Source of the DNA: JADJNW01 sp964517145
GTDB taxonomy: Bacteria > Bacteroidota > Bacteroidia > Chitinophagales > Saprospiraceae
Direction: 5' to 3'
Assembly (NCBI GenBank): GCA_964517145.1
Contig: CAZFBN010000021.1
Location: 1-52,049, forward strand
Length of the DNA: 52,049 bases
In this document: one piece after another, positions 35,433 through 42,131 of the stretch
How positions within the stretch are numbered: the first letter of the stretch is position 1
Layout of the letters: every line of letters starts with the position of its first letter
Notes under the pieces: model-generated
Told to the model about the DNA's origin: nothing
What the model saw: the letters and a program-made list of their open reading frames with translations, nothing else
The model's database searches: none
Position numbers and translations under genes: made by a program

Positions 35433-37832
35433 ATGACTCCTTTGAAACAATCTACATTTTTGTTGCTGGCGCTTTTGGCAAGTGCTTTTTCCTTCGCGCA
35501 AAATACCCAAACGGTGCGCGGCACCATCATTGACCAACAATCAGAAATTCCGCTTATCGGCGTAGCGGTCGAACTCATCAGTGTGGAACCCATCAAGGGC
35601 GAGACGACCGACGAGGAAGGGCGCTTCGCGATGAGCAATGTTCCCGTAGGTCGGCACACTTTTCGTATCAGCTATCTGGGTTACAATTCGATTACCATTC
35701 CAAACGTGGTGGTGACTGCCGGAAAGGAAGTGACCCTGAATCTGGGCTTGGAAGAATCCGTTACGCAACTGAATGAAGTCGTCGTGACCGCGCAAACCGA
35801 CAAAGACAAAACCGTGAATGAAATGGCGAGCATCAGCGCGCGCAGCTTCAACCCGGAGGAAGTGACTCGTTTTTCGGGCGGTCGCAATGATGTGGCGCGG
35901 CTGGCTGGCAACTTTGCAGGCGTTTCGGTCGCCGATGATTCCCGCAATGACATTGTGATTCGCGGCAATTCGCCAACCGGCGTGCTCTGGCGTTTGGAAG
36001 GCATTCCGATTCCGAATCCAAACCACTTTTCGACATTGGGAACGACGGGCGGTCCGGTTAGTGCTCTGAATCCCAATCTGTTAGCTACTTCTGATTTTTT
36101 GACTTCGGCTTTTCCTGCGGAATATGGCAATGCCGTAGGCGGCGTTTTTGATGTGAATTTTAGAAGCGGTAATCGTGAAAATTATGAATTCACCGCACAA
36201 TTGGCGGCTTTCAGTGGTTTGGAAGCGATGGCGGAAGGACCTCTGAGCAAGCATAAAAAAGGGTCGTTTCTGGTGAGCTACCGGTATTCTTTTGTACAAA
36301 TTGCTGATTATCTGGGCATTCCGATTGGCACCAACGCCACGCCGAATTATCAGGACTTGTCTTTCAAACTGGATTTTGGCAATGGCAAAGCCGGTAAATT
36401 CTCGTTGTTTGGTATCGGCGCGACCAGCGATATTGCCTTCAAAGGCGACGAAACCGATGAAACCGATCTATTCGCTGATCCCAATGAAGACGCGTATTCT
36501 GATTCTCAAATCGGGATTTTGGGCTTGAAACATAATATTATCATTGGCAATAATGCGTATATCCGCACGGTGGCTTCGTTTTCCACCGCTCGCACCGGCT
36601 ACACGCAAGATAATCTGCTGGACAACGGCGCTCAAAAACTCCGTGTCACCGAAGTCAATGACGTGAGCGATACGTACCGTTTGTCATCTTATTACAATAA
36701 AAAAGTGAATGCTCGCTTCACCGTTCGCACGGGAATTCTGGCGCAGCGTTTCAATTTGAATACCCAGGTAAATGACCGCGACAACCGCCCCGACCTCGAC
36801 GAAGACGGCGAACCAGATTGGGTGACGGTGCGCGATTTCAACGGCGGCATGAATTTACTCGAAGCTTACGCTCAATCGCAATACAAACTCAGCGAAAAAT
36901 GGACATTGAATACCGGTTTACACGCGCAATATTTGGATTTTAATGAATCTTCCGCCCTGGAGCCACGCGTGTCGCTGAATTGGCAATTCCGTCCGAATCA
37001 GAGTTTGACGTTGGGTTATGGTTTGCACCATCAAATGCAGCCGCTGCCGGTGTTCTTCCTGCAAGAGGAGGTCAGTCCGGGCGTGTACGAGCGCACGAAC
37101 GAAGATTTGGATTTCCTGCGGAGCAACCATTTTGTGTTGGGCTATGATGTGCGTTTGGGCACGGATTGGCGCATGAAAATTGAAACGTACTACCAGGCGA
37201 TTGACAACGCTGCGGTGGAAAGCACGCCGAGCAGTTTTTCCTTGCTGAATGCCGGTGCAGATTTTGTCTTCCCGGAGCGCTATTCCCTTGTAAATGAGGG
37301 CACTGGAAGCAATCGCGGCGTGGAACTTACCTTGGAAAAATTCTTCAGCAAAGGCTACTACGGCTTGCTCACGGCTTCGGTTTTTGATTCTAAATACAAA
37401 GGCAGCGACGGTATCGAACGCAATACGGCTTTTAATAATAAGTATGTAATAAATTTGCTGGCAGGTAAAGAATTCAAACTCGGCAAAGACAAGCGCAACG
37501 CCTTCACCATTGACACCCGCATCAGCACTGCCGGTGGGCGTTATTACACCCCGATTGACCTGGAAGCCTCGCGCGCGGCGGGCGACGAAGTGTTGCAGGA
37601 AGACCTGGCATTCAGCGAGCGCTACGATCCTTACTTCCGATTTGATGTAAAAGTGGGCTTTTTAAAAAATAGCAAGACGCGCAAATTTTCACAACAATTC
37701 TTCCTCGATTTTCAAAACATTACAAACCGAGAGAATATTTTTCAAAAAAGATATAATGATTTGACAAATGAAGTAAATAACGTGTATCAATCCGGCTTTT
37801 TCCCGGATATTTTATATCGAGTTCAATTTTAA
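35433..37832 (+). CDS. TonB-dependent outer membrane receptor
   Basis: This 799-residue receptor would import a ligand across the outer membrane, powered by a TonB protein. It has a signal peptide (LLLALLASAFSFAQ), a carboxypeptidase-regulatory-like domain (about 28-105, VRGTIIDQQSEIPLIGVAVELISVEP), a plug domain (about 125-230, e.g. VSVADDSRNDIVIRGNSP) and a 22-strand-type barrel to the terminal aromatic strand (FFPDILYRVQF). The start at ATG 35433 gives a normal signal peptide; an earlier in-frame ATG at 35391 adds 14 non-signal residues. No SusD partner is adjacent, so the substrate is open. Confidence 0.92.
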   Translation: MTPLKQSTFLLLALLASAFSFAQNTQTVRGTIIDQQSEIPLIGVAVELISVEPIKGETTDEEGRFAMSNVPVGRHTFRISYLGYNSITIPNVVVTAGKEVTLNLGLEESVTQLNEVVVTAQTDKDKTVNEMASISARSFNPEEVTRFSGGRNDVARLAGNFAGVSVADDSRNDIVIRGNSPTGVLWRLEGIPIPNPNHFSTLGTTGGPVSALNPNLLATSDFLTSAFPAEYGNAVGGVFDVNFRSGNRENYEFTAQLAAFSGLEAMAEGPLSKHKKGSFLVSYRYSFVQIADYLGIPIGTNATPNYQDLSFKLDFGNGKAGKFSLFGIGATSDIAFKGDETDETDLFADPNEDAYSDSQIGILGLKHNIIIGNNAYIRTVASFSTARTGYTQDNLLDNGAQKLRVTEVNDVSDTYRLSSYYNKKVNARFTVRTGILAQRFNLNTQVNDRDNRPDLDEDGEPDWVTVRDFNGGMNLLEAYAQSQYKLSEKWTLNTGLHAQYLDFNESSALEPRVSLNWQFRPNQSLTLGYGLHHQMQPLPVFFLQEEVSPGVYERTNEDLDFLRSNHFVLGYDVRLGTDWRMKIETYYQAIDNAAVESTPSSFSLLNAGADFVFPERYSLVNEGTGSNRGVELTLEKFFSKGYYGLLTASVFDSKYKGSDGIERNTAFNNKYVINLLAGKEFKLGKDKRNAFTIDTRISTAGGRYYTPIDLEASRAAGDEVLQEDLAFSERYDPYFRFDVKVGFLKNSKTRKFSQQFFLDFQNITNRENIFQKRYNDLTNEVNNVYQSGFFPDILYRVQF

Positions 37833-37847
37833 TTAGGTTGAAAGGTT

Positions 37848-37905
37848 GATAAGTTGAAAGGTTGAAAAACAAGAATGGATAAATCCATCCACCTTTCAAC
37901 TTATC
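37848..37905 (+). terminator. Inverted repeat after the TonB-dependent receptor
   Basis: A perfect 15-bp inverted repeat (37848-37862 with 37891-37905), built from GTTGATAAGTTGAAAGG-type units, is followed by a T-rich run. It sits 15 bp past the receptor stop. The same unit recurs near 12730 and 22390. Confidence 0.5.
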
Positions 37906-37951
37906 CATCAAATTTTTGTATCTTGATTTCAATTTTGTAAAAGCGAAAGCC

Positions 37952-39182
37952 ATGACCACCAGAGAAAAGTTGATCGCAACCATAGGGGTAGATGACCGCC
38001 GTGCGCTGCTGGTGGGCATTCCGGCATTGGCATTTGTGTTGCCGCTACTTTTTTTCAAAGAGACTTTGGCGGATGGTCTGCTCGCTTATCTGCCTAAATT
38101 TTTAGGTTCTTTGGTGCATACAGTTGCATATTGGCTGGTCATTCGGCAAATTGTCATTGTTTTTCGACGCCGCTTTCCTGAATTAAAAGAAACGAAAAAA
38201 CGGATTTTATATTCCGCAACTTCTACCATAGTTGCCTATTTTGTTTTAAATCCGATTTTAGATTTCATCCATGAAGCCGTAGGCGACGAGGGTGCGCCAG
38301 GCATGACGGAGTTCGATTATGCAGTGGCTTCGTTTTCAGTTATCTTAGTTTGTGTAACAATTTATGAAAGCATCTTTTTTTATGTCCGTTGGAAACAGTC
38401 GTTTCTGGAAGCCGAGCGCCTGCGCCGCGAAAATGTGGAGTCGCAGCTCGAAGGCTTAAAAAATCAGGTGAATCCGCATTTTTTATTCAATAGTTTAAAT
38501 ACCCTAACTTATCTGATACCCGAAAACCCACAAAAAGCAGTGTATTTTGTACAAATGCTATCCAAAGTATATCGTTACATTTTGGAAATCAGAGAGAAAA
38601 AATTGATTAGCCTGGAAGAAGAATTGGAATTTTTAGACGCTGAGCTTGTTTAAAATTAATGAAAAATCGTAATATCTTTTCAAACTAAGCTCCTACGTTC
38701 TCGTGTTTTGGAAGATTCAACAATCTACTCTTGAACAAGAGAATGTAGCGTCGAATTGCCTCTGTCATATTAAATAAAATCTTTAATTTTAAACAACTTC
38801 GCTTATAATTTTTTGTTAAAAGAACGTTTTGGCGAAAATTTGCACATCGAAATGCACATTCCTGAAAGTGCCAAACGTCAGCAAATGGTGCCTTTATCGT
38901 TACAAATTTTATTTGAAAACGCTATTAAACACAACATCATTTCGAGCGATAAACCCCTGAAAATTGAAGTTTTTACGGAAAACGGGCACCTCGTCGTGCA
39001 AAATAATTTGCAAAAAAAGAAACAAACCATGCCGTCCACCAAAGTTGGATTAGAAAATATTCGCAATCGTTACGCCTTCTTTTCCAATGAAAAAAGTTGA
39101 GATTTTTTCTGACGAACGCCATTTCCGTGTCAACCTGCCTTTGTTAAAAAACACAATGCCGCAATTAGAACATAAAGTTTGA
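37952..39182 (+). pseudogene. Disrupted LytS-type sensor histidine kinase
   Basis: The coding frame starts at ATG 37952 (an earlier TTG at 37916 is less likely). It has four membrane segments (about 20-145), a coiled linker, and the HisKA_7TM/His_kinase motif VNPHFLFNSLNTLTYLIPENP with the phospho-accepting His. A 159-bp insertion after ...EEELEFLDA introduces a stop at 38651-38653. The frame resumes as YNFLLKERFGENLHIEMHIPES with a degenerate HATPase (LQILFENAIKHN). A second lesion, one extra A in the run at 39090-39095, moves the true C-terminus (VEIFSDERHFRVNLPLL, ending at 39182) out of frame. No LytTR-type response regulator is next to it. The gene is almost certainly non-functional. Confidence 0.9.
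38642..38800. mobile_element. 159-bp MITE-like insertion in the kinase gene
   Basis: The element is bounded by direct repeats GCT at 38639-38641 and 38801-38803, compatible with a 3-bp target duplication. Its ends, GAGCTTGTTTAAAATTAA and the inverse of GAAGTTGTTTAAAATTAA, share a 14-bp perfect inverted core (TTGTTTAAAATTAA). An inner imperfect palindrome makes most of the element able to fold back. It has no ORF of useful length. Removing the element and one GCT restores the kinase reading frame exactly. The GAG-type end and 3-bp duplication resemble some IS5-family elements, but no parent IS is in the window. Confidence 0.8.
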
Positions 39183-39230
39183 ACCCTTTTTTGCGTTTGG
39201 GGTTAAGATTGCAGAAAAATTAACTCAAAA

Positions 39231-39662
39231 ATGCGGATATACCTTTTCGTTCTCTGGACGACCCTCCTTTTTGCGCCTGAAAAAAAAGGCGAGTTGGTTT
39301 TAAATGTTCAAAATATTGAAAGTGCCGACGGCATCATTCATATAGCCGTTTTTAATCAATCCAATTTTTTGCAGGAAGGAAAAGAAATATTAAAAACGAC
39401 AGCTGCTGTTCAAAAATCTCAAAATCAACGAATTATCATTCCCAGCTTGCCATTTGGCACTTATGCTATTGCTATTTATCATGATGTAAATAACAATGGT
39501 AAATTTGATAAAAACGCGCTAGGCATCCCTGTCGAGCCCTATGCTTTTTCGAATAATCCGAAGGTAAAATGGCGCAGCCCGACCTTTGACGAGACGCAAA
39601 TTGAGCTGAACGCGCCACAAAAAATCCTGGAAGTGGAACTAAAGCGTTGGCGAAAGCATTGA
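39231..39662 (+). CDS. DUF2141 domain-containing protein
   Basis: This 143-residue protein has a hydrophobic N-terminus and one DUF2141 beta-sandwich domain, with the typical DGIIHIAVFNQSNFLQEGKEI, LPFGTYAIAIYHDVNNNGKFDKNALGIPVEPYAFSNN segments. The family is exported and of unknown function. It is the last chromosomal gene before the tRNA-Met that serves as the island integration site. Confidence 0.9.
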   Translation: MRIYLFVLWTTLLFAPEKKGELVLNVQNIESADGIIHIAVFNQSNFLQEGKEILKTTAAVQKSQNQRIIIPSLPFGTYAIAIYHDVNNNGKFDKNALGIPVEPYAFSNNPKVKWRSPTFDETQIELNAPQKILEVELKRWRKH

Positions 39663-39746
39663 TCCATTTACAATTGTTAATTGTCAATTGATGATTGTTA
39701 ATTATAATTGATGGCTTTTGCTTGCAAAATTTCTGTAAACAAATGC

Positions 39747-39777
39747 TTGCGCAACAATAAAATATATCCGATATTTG
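39747..39777 (+). promoter_or_regulatory. Promoter of the tRNA-Met gene
   Basis: TTG (39747-39749), 20 bp and GATATTTG (39770-39777) match the Bacteroidota promoter with one mismatch in the -7 box. The predicted transcription start is about 10 bp before the mature 5' end of the tRNA. Confidence 0.6.
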
Positions 39778-39795
39778 CACTCGCTTTCAAAAAAT

Positions 39796-39869
39796 GGCGC
39801 GGTAGCTCAGCTGGTCAGAGCGTGCGATTCATAATCGCAAGGTCGGGAGTTCAAGCCTCCCCCGCGCTA
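39796..39869 (+). tRNA. tRNA-Met (anticodon CAT)
   Basis: A complete 74-nt cloverleaf is present: a 7-bp acceptor stem GGCGCGG/CCGCGCT closed by a G-U pair, a D-arm GCTCAGCTGGTCAGAGC, an anticodon stem TGCGA/TCGCA with loop TTCATAA, and a T-arm GGGAG TTCAAGC CTCCC. CCA is not encoded. The first acceptor pair and the general sequence favour the elongator form over the initiator. Its 3' end is the left attachment site of the island, and the gene remains whole after integration. Confidence 0.95.
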
Positions 39870-39870
39870 C
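39849..39870 (+). repeat. attL: 3' end of tRNA-Met
   Basis: This 22-bp segment covers the T-arm and 3' acceptor strand of the tRNA. It is repeated at 49925-49946 with two mismatches, and the last 13 bp (TCCCCCGCGCTAC, 39858-39870) are identical. It marks the left boundary of the integrated element. Confidence 0.85.
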
Positions 39871-40027
39871 TCCTTTAATTTATAATTCGTTGACTAATAA
39901 TTACTTACGATAGCTTCACTTTTAATTTCGGTCGTTTTGTAGGTCGTTTATGTAGTTGACCTTGCTTTTGGTGGAATATTTTTTCCTTTTTTATAGGTTG
40001 GCAAACAGTTTTAAAAATTAAATCATC

Positions 40028-40600
40028 TCAATATGCTTCCTGTTCTGGTTGCAACATTTGATGTTCCATTTTCTCCAATTTCAAATACTTCAGATACGCT
40101 TTGGTTAGCTTGCCCCGATAATGGGTTTGGATGTATTTGCGCCCTTTCATAAAATCGGTTTTAGCAAAACAGTCCTTCAACATTTTCATAAACGGTCGGA
40201 TGCTTTTTGATTTCTTTTGGCAGTCATACATACACCCCGTGAAGGCTTCCCGATGCAGGAAATAACCACTAATTAAATATAACTTTCTACAATGCTTTTT
40301 AGTGACCGGACAAATGAAGTACCAAACAAGCCCTTTGCCCAAGTTGCTTGGCTTAGAAACGATAAAAACGCGGTACTTGATGGGTTTTTGCTTGTAATTG
40401 TAATCCAACTCTAAATAGCCGCTCGTTTCTTCCATGTGAATGGCAAAACTTATGCTGCCTGTCACCTCACCATTGCGCGTCCATCGGCTTACACCCGTGC
40501 TTTGTTGGTTAGGTTGCAAATAACCTTTTGCTTTGTAACTTTTAATATCAAGGGTTTTGACCTCATCGTAAAGCGTGGGAAAAGTGTGCGGATATGCCAT
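40028..40600 (-). CDS. Hypothetical protein with possible zinc-binding core
   Basis: This 190-residue protein has a central segment LVWYFICPVTKKHCRKLYL followed by REAFTGCMYDCQKKSKS. The four cysteines (pairs separated by about 30 residues) and the pattern WYFICP...CRKLYL resemble a small zinc-finger-like family that I have seen attached to phage and island genes, but I cannot name it. The C-terminal part is rich in basic helices (KAYLKYLKLEKMEHQM). It is the gene closest to the left end of the element. Confidence 0.6.
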   Translation of the reverse strand: MAYPHTFPTLYDEVKTLDIKSYKAKGYLQPNQQSTGVSRWTRNGEVTGSISFAIHMEETSGYLELDYNYKQKPIKYRVFIVSKPSNLGKGLVWYFICPVTKKHCRKLYLISGYFLHREAFTGCMYDCQKKSKSIRPFMKMLKDCFAKTDFMKGRKYIQTHYRGKLTKAYLKYLKLEKMEHQMLQPEQEAY

Positions 40601-40659
40601 AGCCTCGATTTTTTTTCAGCAAGCCTAAATTATTAGTGAAAACTGTGGTTTTATCAAGT

Positions 40660-40872
40660 TTAACCCCATTGCATCGGCTCGCCAATGTCATGCTGTACTG
40701 ATTCCGTTTTGGGCATGACATAAGGCATCAATTTGCACAAAATATTGAGCCTTTGGATAGGTTCTAAGTCTTTGAGTAATTCGGGCAATTTTTCTAATTC
40801 CGATTGCATCAAGGCTTTGAGCGTATCGCGCAAATCGGTTGTAAGTATTTCTTTTTGCCTGGTAGATTTCAT
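40660..40872 (-). CDS. Small helical protein of unknown function
   Basis: This 70-residue protein is mostly helical: DLRDTLKALMQSELEKLPELLKDL, then QRLNILCKLMPYVMPKTESV. The repeated Leu spacing suggests a helical-hairpin or oligomerising protein. I do not recognise a family for certain. The start is ATG 40872, 10 bp downstream of one copy of a 50-bp block that also precedes the 245-residue gene at 45603. Confidence 0.55.
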   Translation of the reverse strand: MKSTRQKEILTTDLRDTLKALMQSELEKLPELLKDLEPIQRLNILCKLMPYVMPKTESVQHDIGEPMQWG

Positions 40873-40882
40873 AGTATTTTAA

Positions 40883-40933
40883 TTTACACTACTTTTAACC
40901 CTAAAAAATTCGGCGTATTTTTACAAGCGGAGG
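40883..40933. repeat. First copy of an element-internal direct repeat
   Basis: This 51-bp block (TTTACACTAC... to ...TTTTTACAAGCGGAGG) is repeated at 45615-45687. Read on the plus strand it ends in an AGCGGAGG Shine-Dalgarno-like sequence followed by a 15-codon ORF (MVVRNIENIFDLPTL). Read on the minus strand it lies directly upstream of the gene starting at 40872. Confidence 0.75.
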
Positions 40934-41042
40934 TTTCTATGGTAGTACGAAACATTGAAAACATTTTCGACCTGCCTACCCTTTGATTGTCAACGCATTG
41001 TACTAACATATCTATTTGTTTGGCATTCACTCTATCACAAAC

Positions 41043-41670
41043 TTATCCACTTTGCGCCGCCGTTCCTTTTGCTTTTGGTGTGTAGGCAGCCGCTATCCGT
41101 AATTTTGCCATTGATACGTCCCCAATTACTGGAATCAAAACTTTAGACATAGATATTGGAAAGTAGGTTTTCCCTGCGTCCGTTTGGGCAGCGTTCACCA
41201 GCGCATCGTTCATTTCAAAATAGTACATCTGCTTTAGCGTCACGTCAATGAAAACGATCCACACGAGTGCAACCTGCTTTTGATAGGCTTTGCAAATTGT
41301 ACGCACTTTAATAATTTGTCCGCAATTGCGGAGTGCAACCTGCTTTTGATAGGCTTTGCAAATTGTACGCACTTTAATAATTTGTCCGCAATTGCGGAGT
41401 GCAACCTGCTTTTGATAGGCTTTGCAAAGGGTTCTCCAATCTTTTTCATCCACGCCCCGTATCGTTGTAGGCAAAGCGTTTGGGATAGGTTTTCACTTCG
41501 CAGAAAGTAATATTCATATCCTTGTCCACAAGTACCATATCAAATGGGTGGCTTTTACCCTTCGGTGGTCGGTACACATAGAAGCCCTTCGCGGTGAAGT
41601 GCTTTTGCGCTAAATCTTCTCCGGCTTTTCCAATGCGCGTGGTTATCAAGTTTGTGAAATTTGTTTTCAT
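41043..41670 (-). pseudogene. Broken PD-(D/E)XK nuclease-like gene with repeat expansion
   Basis: The 5' part (41670 to 41446) encodes KAGEDLAQKHFTAKGFYVYR then FDMVLVDKDMNITFCEVKTYPKRFAYNDTG. Asp44, Glu58 and Lys60 fit a PD-(D/E)XK nuclease of the Holliday-resolvase/restriction type. At the C4 run 41455-41458 the frame shifts by +1; removing one base joins it to VDEKDWRTLCKAYQKQVAL... and to FIDVTLKQMYYFEMNDALVNAAQTDAGKTYF. In between, a 66-bp unit is repeated and adds 44 residues in frame. The gene is probably inactive, unless the shift is a sequencing error. It is the gene next to the iteron array. Confidence 0.75.
41265..41428. repeat. Tandem 66-bp repeat (2.5 copies)
   Basis: Units start at 41265 and 41331, and a 32-bp partial copy starts at 41397; the visible units are identical. 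Each full unit contains a 14-bp perfect palindrome TCCGCAATTGCGGA (41319-41332 and 41385-41398). The length, a multiple of three, keeps the nuclease-like frame open and adds the residues CKAYQKQVALRNCGQIIKVR repeatedly. Confidence 0.95.
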
Positions 41671-41827
41671 TCTTTGAAAATTTTGACGTTAAAAAAATAG
41701 CTGTTTTTTCTTACTTAGCCAATTTGTAATCAGTTGACTTTCAATTAAAAAGACCTTTAGAAAGACCACCTTACCACCTTGTAATGATATAAAAGTTTTA
41801 AAAAGTCTTGAATTTTGCGTTTTTATC

Positions 41828-42069
41828 TGGTGACATGGTGACAACCCTTATATGTATTTGATTTTCAGCAGATTAACCGCCAAAAAGTGTCACCATTTAC
41901 ACAAAAACCATCTGGTGACAACGCTTTCAATCTGGTGACAGTTATTAGTTTTATTTTATATACTTGTCACCAGATGTCACCACTTTGTCACCACTTTAAT
42001 TTTAGCAATCTGGTGACGCTTAACTATCTGTATTTCATTGTTTTATATAGCTGTCACCAGATGTCACCA
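41828..42069. repeat. Iteron-like array of 11 TGGTGACA boxes, candidate origin
   Basis: Within the 460-bp gene-free stretch 41671-42131, ten exact TGGTGACA boxes and one TGGTGACG occur. On the plus strand they start at 41828, 41836, 41913, 41933 and 42011 (variant); on the minus strand they span 41888-41895, 41965-41972, 41975-41982, 41986-41993, 42052-42059 and 42062-42069. They form three groups of inverted pairs separated by AT-rich sequence, with 8-, 10-, 11- and 20-bp steps. The position at the 3' end of the replication gene fits an iteron origin. Confidence 0.85.
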
Positions 42070-42131
42070 GATAAAATGTATAAAACTCTTTATTTTTTTA
42101 AGGTAATGGAAGGTTATTATTTTTTTTGTGG

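Noticed and set aside
38813..39100. A separate small ATPase-like gene starting at TTG 38813
   Set aside because: It is the 3' part of the kinase interrupted by the insertion; excising the element joins the frames exactly.
41265..41428. The 66-bp repeat as a CRISPR array
   Set aside because: The whole unit is repeated, there are no unique spacers between short repeats, it occurs inside a coding frame, and there are no cas genes.
41828..42069. The TGGTGACA boxes as a CRISPR array or as ordinary terminators
   Set aside because: The octamer occurs in both orientations at irregular distances, with no spacer pattern and no stem followed by a T run.
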